Of a stretch of 64,000 nucleotides of DNA, positions 17,086-27,161 are shown piece by piece (within the stretch, counting starts at the first letter, position 1; every line of letters starts with the position of its first letter). The notes under the pieces are model-generated. The model did not search any database, was not told the origin of the DNA, and saw only the letters and a program-made list of their open reading frames with translations. This DNA is from Pseudomonas azotoformans (GTDB lineage: Bacteria; Pseudomonadota; Gammaproteobacteria; Pseudomonadales; Pseudomonadaceae). The position numbers and the translations under genes are program-made. The stretch covers positions 2,356,001-2,420,000 of the forward strand of contig NZ_CP014546.1 in assembly GCF_001579805.1 (NCBI RefSeq). Reading direction: 5' to 3'.

Positions 17086-17703
17086 TTATTGCCCCAGCTT
17101 GCGCGGTTGCCAGTCCTTGATCACCAGCGTGACGTCAAGGTCGGGGCCATGCAGTTTGATGCGCTCGGGCAGCGAATAACCGCTTTGCTCTACGTAGCTC
17201 AAATATTCCACCTGCCAGCCATCCTGCTCCAGTGTGGCCAGGCGGCTGTCGCCATTGAGGCTCAGGCGGCTCTTGCTGTCAGGCGCGGGCAGGCCGCGTA
17301 CCCACCAGACCAGGTGAGACACCGGCAGCTTCCAGCCAATTTGTTCTTCCAGCAGCGTTTCCGGCGAAGTCGCTTCATAGCGCCCCTGATTGGCCACCTC
17401 GAGGCTGACTTGCCCTGGTCGACCGGTCAGGCGCGCTGCGCCACGCCCCAGCGGGCCGGACAGGCGGATATCGTAGTAGTCCTGGCGTTGCAGCCAGAAC
17501 AAGGTGCCGCTGCCGGAATCCTTCGGCGCGCGAACCCCGACTTTGCCTTCGATCTGCCAGCCGTCGATGCTGCTGAGCTGATCTTTATGCTGCTTCCATT
17601 GCGCCGGGTTGCCCTGGCCTACAACGGATTCACGGGCGCCGAAACCCGCGCAACCGGCGAGCAGGGCGATGAAGCTGAAAACGACAATGTGGCGCAAGAA
17701 CAT
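17086..17703 (-). CDS. lolB: Outer-membrane lipoprotein receptor LolB
   Basis: A 205-residue lipoprotein that receives lipoproteins from LolA and inserts them into the outer membrane. Signal peptide with lipobox LAGC (Cys18). Family features include [20 protein letters not shown] and a C-terminal [13 protein letters not shown]. It lies between ispE and a TPR lipoprotein, the conserved Pseudomonas order; only 4 bases separate it from the upstream gene. Confidence 0.95.
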   Translation of the reverse strand: MFLRHIVVFSFIALLAGCAGFGARESVVGQGNPAQWKQHKDQLSSIDGWQIEGKVGVRAPKDSGSGTLFWLQRQDYYDIRLSGPLGRGAARLTGRPGQVSLEVANQGRYEATSPETLLEEQIGWKLPVSHLVWWVRGLPAPDSKSRLSLNGDSRLATLEQDGWQVEYLSYVEQSGYSLPERIKLHGPDLDVTLVIKDWQPRKLGQ

Positions 17704-17707
17704 AAGC

Positions 17708-19432
17708 TTAAAGGGTCTCGGATCCGGTCAGGCGCAGGATGGTGCCGCGCAGGATGGGGCTTTCGGGTTGTTCCTTGAGGAATTTTTCCCAGATCTGGCG
17801 TGCTTCGCGCTGTTTGCCATTGGCCCACAGCACTTCGCCCAGGTGAGCGGCAACTTCCTGGTCGGGGAAGCGCTCCAGCGCCTGGCGCAGCAAGCGTTCG
17901 GCTTCGTCCAGGTTGCCCAGGCGGTAATTCACCCAGCCCAGGCTGTCGAGTACGGCCGGGTCTTCCGGGTTGAGCTTGTGGGCTTGTTCGATCAACACCT
18001 TGGCTTCGTCATAACGCGTGGTGCGGTCGGACAAGGTGTAACCCAAGGCGTTGAGGGCCATGGCGTTATCGGGGTCGCGCTTGATGATCAGGCGCAGGTC
18101 TTTTTCCATTTGTGCCAGGTCATTGCGTTTTTCCGCCTGCATGGCGCGGGTATACAGCAGGTTCAAATCGTCGGGGAATTGCAACAAGGCTTGTTGCAGC
18201 AGTTTCCAGGCGCGCTCGCCCTGATTGTTGGCCGACAAGGTCTCAGCCTGAATCAGGTACAGCTGGATCGCATAGTCCGGCTCGGCATCGCGGGCCGCAG
18301 CCAGGCGTTTTTCCGCCTCGTCGGTGCGGCCGTTGCTCATCAGGATATCGGCCTGGCGCAACTGGGCTGGCAGGTAATCATTGCCGGGGCCAACCTGGGC
18401 GTATTCGAGCAGGGCGGCCTGTGGATCGTTGCGCTCCTCGGCGATGCGGCCAAGGTTCAGGTGCGCCGAATCCACGTGGCTCTCGCGCTGGATCAACTCT
18501 TCCAGGTAGCCCTTGGCCTCGTCCCAGGCCTTGGCTTCCAGGCACACCAGTGCCAGGGAATAGCGCAATTCGTCATCGTCCGGGTATTGCTGGACCAAGC
18601 TGGCGAACTGCACTTTGGCGTCCTCCATGCGGTCCTGCTCCACCAGCATGCGCGCGTAGGTCAGGCGCAGGCGTTTGTCTTCCGGATACTTCTTGATGCT
18701 TTTTTCCAGCAGTGGAATCGCTTCCTTGCCGCGATTGAGGTTCTGCAGCAGGCGCGCACGCAACAGGATCGGGGCGATTTCGCCTTCTTCCGGCGGATTC
18801 TGCTCCAGCAGTTTCAGCGCGGCGTCGGCTTCGTCATCCTGTTGCAGCAGCAAGGCCTTGCCGAAAATCAGTTGGCTGTTCTTCGGATGTTTTTGCAGCA
18901 GGCGGTCGAAGCTCTTCATCAAACCGTTGCGCGTGTCCTGGTCCGTGTCGGCCGCCGACAGCGCGAGGAAGTCGAAATGGGTGTCGCCCTTGCCCTGCAG
19001 GACCTTCTCCATATAGACCATGGAGTCGTCATAGCGCCCGGCGCGTGCCAGTTGAACGGCCGCCGCGCGTTGGGCTTCCAGGTCGTCCGGTGCGTTTTTG
19101 GCCCAGATCAGCGACGTGTCCAGCGCAGCCTGGTCGGCGCCCAGGTACTCGGCGATGCGGAACGCGCGCTCGGAAATCCCCGGATCCTGAGTGTTGATGG
19201 CCTGGGTCACGTAGTTATCCAGGGCAATGTCGAAACGATTGCGCTGGCCGGCCAGCTCCGCGCTCAGCAGGCTGAACACCGTTTCTTCAGTGAACGAGGA
19301 ATAAACCTTGGGCTTTTCAGGGGCGGGGGTGCTGTCTTCCACCGGCGGCGTACCGTCCGGCGACACGGGTGCCATGGCCTGGCAGCCGCTGAGGAAGACA
19401 AAAGCAAGGAGCAACGCGGAAGATCTATTCAT
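17708..19432 (-). CDS. Tetratricopeptide-repeat lipoprotein
   Basis: A 574-residue secreted protein with a lipobox LSGC (Cys17) and a Pro-rich linker, then TPR-type helical repeats to the end (for example [59 protein letters not shown]). It is the conserved Pseudomonas TPR protein encoded next to lolB and divergent from hemA. No enzyme domain is visible; a periplasmic scaffold role at the outer membrane is likely but unproven. Confidence 0.88.
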   Translation of the reverse strand: MNRSSALLLAFVFLSGCQAMAPVSPDGTPPVEDSTPAPEKPKVYSSFTEETVFSLLSAELAGQRNRFDIALDNYVTQAINTQDPGISERAFRIAEYLGADQAALDTSLIWAKNAPDDLEAQRAAAVQLARAGRYDDSMVYMEKVLQGKGDTHFDFLALSAADTDQDTRNGLMKSFDRLLQKHPKNSQLIFGKALLLQQDDEADAALKLLEQNPPEEGEIAPILLRARLLQNLNRGKEAIPLLEKSIKKYPEDKRLRLTYARMLVEQDRMEDAKVQFASLVQQYPDDDELRYSLALVCLEAKAWDEAKGYLEELIQRESHVDSAHLNLGRIAEERNDPQAALLEYAQVGPGNDYLPAQLRQADILMSNGRTDEAEKRLAAARDAEPDYAIQLYLIQAETLSANNQGERAWKLLQQALLQFPDDLNLLYTRAMQAEKRNDLAQMEKDLRLIIKRDPDNAMALNALGYTLSDRTTRYDEAKVLIEQAHKLNPEDPAVLDSLGWVNYRLGNLDEAERLLRQALERFPDQEVAAHLGEVLWANGKQREARQIWEKFLKEQPESPILRGTILRLTGSETL

Positions 19433-19614
19433 ATAGGAAAAGGACGACTAACCTGCGGTCGGATCATCATGACACAAGCCTTCGGCCAAACATAACCGAG
19501 TCTCAATGGGTGCCTTTATAGACACAAGGCATTAGGACAATAGCTTACGGTGGTTGTTCTGAATCTTTCGAAGTAGGACAATTGTCGGCTTCCCGACATC
19601 ATCAGCGATATTGA

Positions 19615-20904
19615 ATGGCCTTCCTCGCACTCGGTATTAACCACAAGACTGCCTCCGTAGACGTGCGCGAGCGCGTGGCGTTTACGCCAGAGCAGTTGGT
19701 TGAGGCCCTGCAGCAGCTCTGCCGGCTCACCGACAGTCGCGAAGCTGCGATCCTTTCGACCTGCAATCGCAGCGAGCTTTATATAGAGCAGGAACATCTT
19801 TCAGCGGATGTCGTACTGCGCTGGCTCGCCGATTACCACCATTTGGATCTCGACGACCTGCGCGCGAGCGCTTACGTGCACGAAGAGGATGCGGCAGTTC
19901 GTCACATGATGCGTGTGGCGTCCGGTCTCGATTCGCTGGTGTTGGGCGAACCGCAGATTCTTGGCCAGATGAAGTCCGCCTATGCCGTGGCGCGCGAGGC
20001 CGGTACTGTTGGCCCGTTATTGGGTCGTTTGTTCCAGGCCACCTTCAATTCCGCCAAGCAGGTACGCACTGATACCGCCATCGGTGAAAACCCGGTATCC
20101 GTGGCGTTTGCTGCCGTCAGCCTGGCCAAACAGATTTTCAGTGACTTGCAGCGCAGCCAGGCCCTGCTGATCGGCGCCGGCGAGACCATCACCCTGGTCG
20201 CCCGCCACCTGCATGACCTGGGCGTGAAGCGCATTGTGGTCGCCAACCGTACCCTGGAGCGGGCGAGCATCCTTGCCGAGCAGTTCGGTGCGCATGCCGT
20301 GTTGCTGGCGGATATCCCGGCCGAGCTGGTGCGCAGCGATATCGTCATCAGCTCGACCGCCAGCCAGTTGCCGATCCTGGGCAAGGGCGCGGTCGAGAGC
20401 GCCTTGAAGCTGCGCAAGCACAAGCCCATCTTCATGGTGGATATTGCCGTTCCACGGGATATCGAACCCGAAGTCGGCGAGTTGGACGACGTTTACCTCT
20501 ATAGCGTCGACGATCTGCACGAAGTGGTCGCCGAAAACCTCAAGAGCCGCCAGGGCGCCGCCCAGGCGGCCGAAGAGATGGTCAGCACCGGCGCCGAAGA
20601 CTTCATGGTGCGCCTGCGTGAATTGGCGGCGGTGGATGTGCTCAAGGCGTATCGTCAGCAAGGCGAACGCCTGCGCGACGAAGAGCTGATCAAGGCCCAG
20701 CGTTTGCTGGCCAACGGCAGCAGCGCCGAAGAAGTGCTGATGCAACTGGCGCGCGGTCTCACCAACAAATTACTCCATGCGCCCAGCGTACAATTAAAAA
20801 AGCTTACCGCCGAAGGCCGCCTCGATGCGCTGGCCATGGCCCAGGAACTCTTTGCCCTCGGTGAGGGCGCGTCAGATAGCTCTTCGGATAAAAAACCGCA
20901 ATGA
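19615..20904 (+). CDS. hemA: Glutamyl-tRNA reductase
   Basis: A 429-residue enzyme for the first step of C5 tetrapyrrole synthesis. The catalytic Cys is in STCNRSE (about residue 50), and the NADPH domain begins [10 protein letters not shown]. The C-terminal dimerisation helix is present. It is divergent from the TPR gene across a 182-base promoter region and overlaps prfA by four bases. The order hemA-prfA-prmC is widespread in gammaproteobacteria. Confidence 0.98.
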   Translation: MAFLALGINHKTASVDVRERVAFTPEQLVEALQQLCRLTDSREAAILSTCNRSELYIEQEHLSADVVLRWLADYHHLDLDDLRASAYVHEEDAAVRHMMRVASGLDSLVLGEPQILGQMKSAYAVAREAGTVGPLLGRLFQATFNSAKQVRTDTAIGENPVSVAFAAVSLAKQIFSDLQRSQALLIGAGETITLVARHLHDLGVKRIVVANRTLERASILAEQFGAHAVLLADIPAELVRSDIVISSTASQLPILGKGAVESALKLRKHKPIFMVDIAVPRDIEPEVGELDDVYLYSVDDLHEVVAENLKSRQGAAQAAEEMVSTGAEDFMVRLRELAAVDVLKAYRQQGERLRDEELIKAQRLLANGSSAEEVLMQLARGLTNKLLHAPSVQLKKLTAEGRLDALAMAQELFALGEGASDSSSDKKPQ

Positions 20905-21983
20905 AAGCGTCACTGCTCAATAAACTGGACGTGCTCCAGGACCGTTTCGAAGAACTGACCGCCTTGCTTGGTGATGGCGAAGTCATCTCTGATCAGGCCA
21001 AATTCCGTACGTATTCCAAGGAGTACGCGGAAGTTGAGCCAATTGTGACCACCTATGGGCAGTGGCTTAAAACCCAGGCCGACCTCGAAGGCGCCCAGGC
21101 ACTGCTCAAGGATAGCGACCCGGACATGCGCGAAATGGCCGTGGAAGAAGTCCGCGAAGCCAAGGACAAGCTGGCTGCGCTGGAAGGCGACCTGCAACGC
21201 ATGCTGCTGCCCAAAGACCCGAATGACGGACGCAACGTATTCCTTGAAATCCGTGCCGGCACCGGCGGTGACGAGGCGGCGATTTTCTCCGGCGACCTGT
21301 TCCGCATGTATTCGCGGTATGCCGAGCGTCGCGGTTGGCGGGTAGAAATCCTCTCCGAGAACGAAGGCGAGCACGGCGGCTATAAAGAAGTCATCGCGCG
21401 GGTTGAAGGCGACAACGTCTACGGCAAGCTTAAGTTCGAGTCCGGCGCACACCGCGTACAACGTGTGCCGGCGACCGAGTCCCAGGGCCGAATCCACACC
21501 TCGGCGTGCACCGTGGCCGTGCTGCCCGAGCCGGATGAGCAGGAAGCCATCGAGATCAACCCGGCCGACTTGCGCGTCGACACCTACCGCTCGTCGGGCG
21601 CTGGCGGTCAGCACGTCAACAAGACCGACTCCGCCATCCGCATCACTCACTTGCCGTCGGGCATCGTGGTGGAATGCCAGGAAGAACGCTCCCAGCACAA
21701 GAACCGTGCACGGGCCATGTCCTGGCTGTCGGCCAAACTCAACGACCAGCAGACCAGCGCCGCCGCCAACGCGATTGCCAGCGAACGCAAGCTGTTGGTG
21801 GGCTCGGGCGACCGCTCCGAGCGCATCCGTACCTACAACTTTGCCCAGGGCCGGGTCACCGACCACCGGGTCAACCTCACGCTTTACTCCCTGGACGAGA
21901 TTCTCGCCGGTGGCGTGGACGCCGTGATCGAGCCGTTGCTTGCCGAATACCAGGCCGACCAATTAGCGGCGATAGGTGAATAA
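20901..21983 (+). CDS. prfA: Peptide chain release factor 1
   Basis: A 360-residue class I release factor reading UAA and UAG. The catalytic GGQ loop is [15 protein letters not shown] at about residues 230-245. The next gene, prmC, encodes the methyltransferase that modifies that Gln. It overlaps hemA by four bases and directly abuts prmC (stop TAA at 21981-21983, ATG at 21984). Confidence 0.98.
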   Translation: MKASLLNKLDVLQDRFEELTALLGDGEVISDQAKFRTYSKEYAEVEPIVTTYGQWLKTQADLEGAQALLKDSDPDMREMAVEEVREAKDKLAALEGDLQRMLLPKDPNDGRNVFLEIRAGTGGDEAAIFSGDLFRMYSRYAERRGWRVEILSENEGEHGGYKEVIARVEGDNVYGKLKFESGAHRVQRVPATESQGRIHTSACTVAVLPEPDEQEAIEINPADLRVDTYRSSGAGGQHVNKTDSAIRITHLPSGIVVECQEERSQHKNRARAMSWLSAKLNDQQTSAAANAIASERKLLVGSGDRSERIRTYNFAQGRVTDHRVNLTLYSLDEILAGGVDAVIEPLLAEYQADQLAAIGE

Positions 21984-22814
21984 ATGACCATCATCGCCAG
22001 CCTGCTGCGCGCCGCCGACCTGCCTGACTCGCCTACCGCGCGCCTGGATGCCGAATTGTTGCTGGCGGCGGCCCTGGGTAAGTCCCGCAGCTACCTACAC
22101 ACCTGGCCCGAGAAAATCGTCAGCAGCGAACACGCGCTGACGTTTGCCGGCTACCTGCAACGCCGTCGCAGCGGTGAGCCGGTGGCGTATATCCTGGGCC
22201 AGCAAGGTTTCTGGAAGCTGGACCTGGAGGTCGCGCCCCACACGCTGATCCCGCGCCCGGACACTGAGTTGCTGGTGGAAGCCGCCTTGGAGTTGTTACC
22301 GGCCACGCCCGCCAAGGTCCTTGACCTGGGCACTGGCAGTGGCGCCATCGCCTTGGCCTTGGCCAGCGAACGCCCGGCCTGGCAAGTCACCGCCGTCGAC
22401 CGTGTGTTGGAAGCCGTGGCCCTGGCCGAGCGCAACCGTCAGCGATTGCACCTTAATAACGCCACTGTGTTGAACAGCCATTGGTTCAGTGCGCTGCAAG
22501 GTCATGCCTATGACCTGATCATCAGCAACCCGCCGTACATCGCCGCCAACGATCCGCACCTGGTAGCGGGCGATGTGCGCTTTGAGCCGGCCAGCGCGCT
22601 AGTGGCTGGCCATGATGGCTTGGACGACCTGCGCCTGATCATCAAACAGGCCCCCGCTCATCTGAATGCGGGCGGCCGCCTACTGTTGGAGCATGGTTAC
22701 GATCAGGCCCCGGCTGTGCGCGACCTGCTGCTGAGTGAAGGTTTCGAAGACGTGCACAGCCGCATCGACCTCGGCGGCCACGAGCGCATCACCCTGGGAC
22801 GCCGGCCGTGCTGA
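21984..22814 (+). CDS. prmC: Release-factor glutamine methyltransferase
   Basis: A 276-residue SAM-dependent methyltransferase that N5-methylates the GGQ glutamine of release factors. The SAM loop is LDLGTGSGAIALALA, and the substrate motif NPPY appears in IISNPPYIAAND. It sits immediately after prfA and overlaps moeB by 7 bases. Confidence 0.97.
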   Translation: MTIIASLLRAADLPDSPTARLDAELLLAAALGKSRSYLHTWPEKIVSSEHALTFAGYLQRRRSGEPVAYILGQQGFWKLDLEVAPHTLIPRPDTELLVEAALELLPATPAKVLDLGTGSGAIALALASERPAWQVTAVDRVLEAVALAERNRQRLHLNNATVLNSHWFSALQGHAYDLIISNPPYIAANDPHLVAGDVRFEPASALVAGHDGLDDLRLIIKQAPAHLNAGGRLLLEHGYDQAPAVRDLLLSEGFEDVHSRIDLGGHERITLGRRPC

Positions 22815-23563
22815 CCGATCAGGAGCTGTTGCGCTATAGCCGACAGATTCTGTTGCAGCATGTCGACATCGACGGCCAAATACGCCTGAAAAATGGCCGA
22901 GCCTTGATCGTCGGCCTCGGTGGCCTGGGCGCGCCCGTTGCGCTGTACCTGGCGGCGGCGGGCGTGGGCGAATTGCATCTGGCGGACTTCGACACCGTCG
23001 ACCTGACCAACCTGCAACGCCAGATCATCCATGACACCGACAGCGTCGGGCAGACCAAAGTCGATTCGGCCCTGCGCCGCCTGACGGCCTTCAACCCCGA
23101 AATCACGTTGATTGCCCACCGCGCCGCGCTGGATGCCGATTCACTGGCAGCAGCGGTCGAAGCGGTGGACGTGGTGCTTGATTGCAGTGACAATTTCTCC
23201 ACCCGCGAAGCGGTCAACGCGGCTTGCGTCGCGGCCGGCAAACCGTTGATCAGCGGTGCCGCCATTCGCCTTGAAGGGCAACTGTCGGTGTTCGATCCGC
23301 GCCGCGCCGAGAGCCCGTGCTACCACTGTTTATATGGGCACGGTAGCGATACCGAACTCACCTGCAGCGAAGCCGGCGTGGTCGGCCCGCTGGTGGGGCT
23401 GGTCGGTAGCCTGCAAGCGTTGGAAGCCTTGAAACTGCTGGCCGGTTTCGGTGAGCCCCTGGTGGGCCGTTTGTTGCTGATCGATGCCTTGACCACGCGT
23501 TTTCGCGAGTTGCGCGTCAAGCGTGACCCCGGTTGCAGCGTGTGCGGGAAGCAACATGGTTAA
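22808..23563 (+). CDS. moeB: Adenylyltransferase MoeB/ThiF family
   Basis: A 251-residue E1-like enzyme that adenylates the C-terminal Gly-Gly of a sulfur-carrier protein (MoaD or ThiS). The nucleotide loop is [15 protein letters not shown], the Arg-finger region NLQRQIIHD is present, and the zinc cysteines appear as SPCYHC and CSVCG. There is no C-terminal rhodanese domain. Located in the hemA-prfA-prmC-moeB-murI operon; it overlaps murI by 8 bases. MoeB and ThiF are hard to separate by sequence; context favours MoeB. Confidence 0.92.
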   Translation: MLTDQELLRYSRQILLQHVDIDGQIRLKNGRALIVGLGGLGAPVALYLAAAGVGELHLADFDTVDLTNLQRQIIHDTDSVGQTKVDSALRRLTAFNPEITLIAHRAALDADSLAAAVEAVDVVLDCSDNFSTREAVNAACVAAGKPLISGAAIRLEGQLSVFDPRRAESPCYHCLYGHGSDTELTCSEAGVVGPLVGLVGSLQALEALKLLAGFGEPLVGRLLLIDALTTRFRELRVKRDPGCSVCGKQHG

Positions 23564-24350
23564 GGGCGCGCCAATCGGTGTGTTCGATTCCGGTATCGGC
23601 GGGTTGACCGTGCTGGACGAAATCCAGCAACTGCTGCCCCACGAATCACTGCTGTATGTGGCCGATTGTGGGCACATCCCCTACGGTGAGAAAAGCCCGG
23701 CATTTATCCTTGAGCGTTCGCGGCGGGTGGCGGCGTTTTTCCGGGAGCAGGGCGCCAAGGCGTTCGTGATTGCCTGTAATACCGCCACGGTCGCCGCCGT
23801 TGCCGACTTGCGCCTGGATTTTCCCGATTGGCCGTTGGTAGGCATGGAGCCCGCCGTCAAGCCCGCAGCTGCCGCTACCCGCAGTGGCGTCGTCGGCGTG
23901 CTTGCCACCACCGGCACGCTGCAAAGTGCCAAGTTCGCCGCCTTGCTCGACCGCTTCGCCACCGATGTGAAGGTCGTGACCCAGCCGTGCCCGGGCTTGG
24001 TCGAGCTGATTGAAAGCGGTGACCTGAACAGCCCAGCCCTGCGCCAGATGTTGCAGGGTTACATCGAACCGCTGCTCAGCGCCGGCTGCGACACCATCAT
24101 CCTCGGCTGCACCCACTACCCCTTCCTTAAGCCACTCCTGGCGCAGATGCTGCCCCCCAGCATCACCCTCATCGATACCGGCGCCGCCGTAGCCCGCCAG
24201 CTCAAGCGTCTGCTGGACGAGCGCGACCTGCTGGCCGACGGCAACCCTGAACCCGCGCAGTTCTGGACCAGCGGCGATGTGTATCACCTAAGAAATATCC
24301 TACCGACACTATGGAAATATCCGGGCGATGTGCGAAGCTTCGCTTCGTGA
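23556..24350 (+). CDS. murI: Glutamate racemase
   Basis: A 264-residue racemase supplying D-glutamate for peptidoglycan. Both catalytic cysteines are visible, in ACNTATVAA and [10 protein letters not shown]. The N-terminal [13 protein letters not shown] is the family signature. The ATG at 23556 (GGGAAG upstream) is chosen; a GTG at 23523 would lengthen it by 11 residues into moeB. Last gene of its operon. Confidence 0.96.
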   Translation: MVKGAPIGVFDSGIGGLTVLDEIQQLLPHESLLYVADCGHIPYGEKSPAFILERSRRVAAFFREQGAKAFVIACNTATVAAVADLRLDFPDWPLVGMEPAVKPAAAATRSGVVGVLATTGTLQSAKFAALLDRFATDVKVVTQPCPGLVELIESGDLNSPALRQMLQGYIEPLLSAGCDTIILGCTHYPFLKPLLAQMLPPSITLIDTGAAVARQLKRLLDERDLLADGNPEPAQFWTSGDVYHLRNILPTLWKYPGDVRSFAS

Positions 24351-24462
24351 AAAATTCGTGAAATACCGGCGTTATAAGCTGGAACTTCTGACTACACGCC
24401 AGCTTCTATAGCGAGATAGCCTGTACAAAACCATATAACTTCGTTTGGAAAGGATGTTTCTT

Positions 24463-24981
24463 ATGAAGCGCTTGTTCTGTTTGGCCGCGATTGCGGCCGC
24501 TGTAGTGGGGCACTCTGTTTCGGCGCAGGCCGCTGGCCTGGAGTTCGGTGTGGGGAGCACCAGCGATTCGACCATGACCTATCGGCTGGGGCTGACATCG
24601 GACTGGGACAAAAGCTGGTGGCAGAGCGATACCGGTCGACTGACCGGCTACTGGAGCGGCGCCTACACCTATTGGGACGGTGACAAGCGCGCCAGCGTCA
24701 GCAGCCTGTCGTTCTCGCCGGTGTTTGTGTATGAGTTTGCCGGGGAGAGGGTCAAACCGTACATCGAAGCGGGGATTGGCGTGGCGGTGTTCTCGCGCAC
24801 CAAAGTGGAAGACAACAACATCGGCCAGGCTTTCCAGTTCGAAGACCGCTTGGGTTTCGGCCTGCGCTTTGCGGGCGGACATGAAGTGGGCATTCGTGCC
24901 ACGCATTATTCCAACGCGGGCATCAGCAGCAACAACGATGGGGTAGAAAGTTACTCGGTGCACTACACCCTACCGCTGTAA
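24463..24981 (+). CDS. pagL: Lipid A 3-O-deacylase PagL-like
   Basis: A 172-residue outer-membrane beta-barrel enzyme with a Sec signal peptide ending SAQA. The C-terminal catalytic area reads RATHYSNAGIS, with the His and Ser (HxS) of PagL, and a Glu follows in DGVES. PagL removes the 3-linked acyl chain of lipid A, which lowers immune recognition and alters envelope permeability. The ATG at 24463 with AGGA 8 bases upstream is chosen; two upstream in-frame starts (24445, 24454) lack a signal-peptide layout. A single TGTACAAA lies 35 bases upstream. Confidence 0.88.
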   Translation: MKRLFCLAAIAAAVVGHSVSAQAAGLEFGVGSTSDSTMTYRLGLTSDWDKSWWQSDTGRLTGYWSGAYTYWDGDKRASVSSLSFSPVFVYEFAGERVKPYIEAGIGVAVFSRTKVEDNNIGQAFQFEDRLGFGLRFAGGHEVGIRATHYSNAGISSNNDGVESYSVHYTLPL

Positions 24982-24995
24982 CCCTCCAAAAGAAC

Positions 24996-25041
24996 TGTGG
25001 TGAGCGAGCTTGCCTCGCGCGGGGCAAGCCCGCTCACTACA
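24996..25041. repeat. REP-like imperfect palindrome
   Basis: TGTGGTGAGCGAGCTTGCC faces GGCAAGCCCGCTCACTACA across 8 bases, an inverted repeat with two mismatches. It lies between the convergent pagL and ykgJ-like genes. Such elements, with the GTGGNGAGNGAGCTTGC core, are abundant in fluorescent pseudomonads and may act as a weak transcription barrier here. Confidence 0.75.
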
Positions 25042-25053
25042 AAAGCCAAGGGA

Positions 25054-25359
25054 TCAGCGGTAGGCCGTTGCGATCCCTTCGCGCTCGGTCAGGCACTCCG
25101 GCGCCCCCATCTCGAACTCCCGGCAGATCAGCGGCCGTCGCTCGTAGATCGTGCACATCATCGTGTCCCGATCCAGCGCCGCGCACCAGCCGTCGTCCAG
25201 ACGCAACATCACTTCGCCGCCCCAGTCATCGGTATCGATATAGCGTTCCGGCACACCGGTGTCGGTGATCAGCATGACTTCCAGCTGGCAGCAGCAGGCC
25301 GCGCACGTCGAGCAGGTGACGGCGGGTTCGGTGATTTGGGTGTGGGGGATGTTGGACAT
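25054..25359 (-). CDS. YkgJ-family cysteine-cluster protein
   Basis: A 101-residue protein with eight cysteines in the YkgJ (zinc- or iron-chelating) arrangement: CSTCAACCC near residue 20, then single Cys in WCAAL, MCTIYERRPLICREF and PECL. Function is unknown in the family; metal or Fe-S binding is likely. The ATG at 25359 is chosen because the 43-residue extension upstream lies in repeat-like sequence. It follows the DUF2878 gene after 52 bases, so it may be the last gene of the light-associated operon. Confidence 0.8.
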   Translation of the reverse strand: MSNIPHTQITEPAVTCSTCAACCCQLEVMLITDTGVPERYIDTDDWGGEVMLRLDDGWCAALDRDTMMCTIYERRPLICREFEMGAPECLTEREGIATAYR

Positions 25360-25411
25360 GGCGGCAGCTTCAAGCTTTGAGCGGCAAGCTGCAAGTAAAA
25401 GCCGACCGACT

Positions 25412-25897
25412 TCAGTTTTTTGTGGCAGCGTTTGCGAGCAGGATAAAGAGCAAAGCCCACAGCAGTGCCAATGCGACCAGGCTTGCACCCAAGGAATAAC
25501 CGAAGTTCACCCCGGCAAGTTGACTACCGGCGTAGTAAGACATCGGGCCGCCCACGCTGCCCAGTAAAGCGGCACGCCACCAAGGCTGAGTGCTCCAGGC
25601 CAGGCAATGACGCAGTGTGGTCGCCAATAACGCCCAGAGCATTATCAACCACAGCGGAATCAACGGCCCAGGCTCGCTGAACTGGAAAAACCCCACGGTG
25701 CGTAACAACGTATCTATCAACGTGCCCAATAAGGTCACGCCCAGGATCAACCTGCCGTCCTCAGCCCACGAACTTATCCACAGCAGGTGAATCGCCAGCG
25801 CAGCCAGCCCAACGAGAAGCCACAAACTGTCGCCACCCAGCACACACGCAAACCAACCGCACTGAAACAGCACGGCGTTGGCCAGCGTCTTAAGCAC
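25412..25897 (-). CDS. DUF2878 membrane protein
   Basis: A 161-residue protein made of about five or six hydrophobic segments (for example LWLLVGLAALAIHLLWI; LIPLWLIMLWALLATTL; ASLVALALLWALLFILLA), of the DUF2878 family. Start is GTG at 25897, overlapping the end of the cfa-like gene by 8 bases; the longer open frame upstream is only the cfa shadow. It recurs next to DUF1365 and cfa-like genes, so a role in membrane-lipid modification is inferred. Confidence 0.85.
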   Translation of the reverse strand: MLKTLANAVLFQCGWFACVLGGDSLWLLVGLAALAIHLLWISSWAEDGRLILGVTLLGTLIDTLLRTVGFFQFSEPGPLIPLWLIMLWALLATTLRHCLAWSTQPWWRAALLGSVGGPMSYYAGSQLAGVNFGYSLGASLVALALLWALLFILLANAATKN

Positions 25898-27161
25898 TGA
25901 AGCGCCCGAGCAGCGGCGGGTTGATCGCGGACGGCTTGGCCAGCAGCAATTGCGCGGTGCCGATGGTGCGCTCCATAAAGCCACCTTCGCAGTAGCACAG
26001 GTAGAACTCCCACAGCCGCAGGAAGTATTCGTCGTAGCCCAGTTCTGCAAGGCGGCCGTGTGCGCGGCGAAAGTTCTCATGCCACAGGCGCAAGGTTCGC
26101 GCGTAGTGCAGGCCGAAATCTTCCATGTGCAGCAGGTTCATGTCGGTGTCGCGGCTGACGATCTGCAGCATCTTTTGCACGCAAGGCAGAGCGCCGCCGG
26201 GGAAAATGTAGCGCTGGATAAAGTCGACGTTGGTTTTCGCCTGTTCGTAGCGTTGGTCACGAATGGTGATGGCTTGCAGCAGCATCAGGCCGTCGCTCTT
26301 GAGCAGGTGCGCGCACTGTTTGAAGTAGGTCGGCAGAAAGCGATGGCCCACCGCCTCGATCATCTCGATGGACACCAGTTTGTCGTACTGGCCAGTAAGG
26401 TCGCGGTAATCCTGCAACAGCAGCGTGACCTGGTCCTGCAAGCCCAGGGCTGCGATGCGTTTTTCGGTGTAGGCGAACTGCTCCTTGGACAAGGTCGTGG
26501 TGGTGACCTTGCAGTCATAATGCTGCGCGGCATACAGCGCCATGCTGCCCCAGCCGGTGCCGATCTCCAGCAGGTGGTCGCTCGGTTTGAGCGCCAGCTT
26601 CTGGCAGATGCGCTCCAGCTTGTTCAGTTGCGCCTGCTCCAAAGTGTCGTCGGCGGTCAGGAATTGCGCCGCCGAGTACATCATGGTCGGGTCGAGGAAT
26701 TCTTCGAACAGGTCATTGCCCAGGTCGTAGTGGGCGGCGATATTTTTCTGCGAGCCCTTGCGTGTATTGCGATTGAGCCAGTGCAGGCCCTGGGTGAACG
26801 GACGGGCCAGGCGAGCGAGGCCGCCTTCCATTGCGTCGAGCACATCGAGGTTGCTGACCATCACGCGAACCACTGCTGTGAGGTCCGGGCTGCTCCAGTA
26901 ACCGTGGATAAATGCCTCACCGGCGCCGATAGAACCGTTGGCTGCCACCAGGCCCCACACGGCCGAATCAAGGATCTGGATTTCGCCCAGCAGGTGCGCT
27001 TCGCGTGCGCCGAAGACTTGCCGCTCGCCGTCCTCGATCACCACCAACTGGCCATGGCGCAATTGGCTGAGTTGACGCAGCACGGCCTTGCGCAGCAGCG
27101 CGGCGGTCATGCCGTTGACGTTCAGGCGATGGGTCTTGACCGATAAGCTAGGGGATTTCAT
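25890..27161 (-). CDS. Cyclopropane-fatty-acyl-phospholipid synthase family methyltransferase
   Basis: A 423-residue Cfa-family enzyme that transfers a methyl or methylene group from SAM to an unsaturated acyl chain in membrane phospholipid. The SAM loop is LLEIGTGWGSMALYAA, followed by the Cfa motifs EMIEAVGHR and RYIFPGGALPC; C-terminal LWEFYLCYCEGGF completes it. Start at 27161 overlaps the DUF1365 gene by 14 bases. This light-cluster paralogue may methylate fatty acids in another way than the housekeeping Cfa, for example on the route to furan fatty acids. Confidence 0.9.
   Translation of the reverse strand: MKSPSLSVKTHRLNVNGMTAALLRKAVLRQLSQLRHGQLVVIEDGERQVFGAREAHLLGEIQILDSAVWGLVAANGSIGAGEAFIHGYWSSPDLTAVVRVMVSNLDVLDAMEGGLARLARPFTQGLHWLNRNTRKGSQKNIAAHYDLGNDLFEEFLDPTMMYSAAQFLTADDTLEQAQLNKLERICQKLALKPSDHLLEIGTGWGSMALYAAQHYDCKVTTTTLSKEQFAYTEKRIAALGLQDQVTLLLQDYRDLTGQYDKLVSIEMIEAVGHRFLPTYFKQCAHLLKSDGLMLLQAITIRDQRYEQAKTNVDFIQRYIFPGGALPCVQKMLQIVSRDTDMNLLHMEDFGLHYARTLRLWHENFRRAHGRLAELGYDEYFLRLWEFYLCYCEGGFMERTIGTAQLLLAKPSAINPPLLGRFSA

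Noticed and set aside
25370..25411. AGCTTCAAGCTTTGAGC-like repeat upstream of the ykgJ-like gene
   Set aside because: It resembles a common Pseudomonas AGCTT/GCTGCAAG repeat, but with one copy in the window it cannot be delimited as an element.
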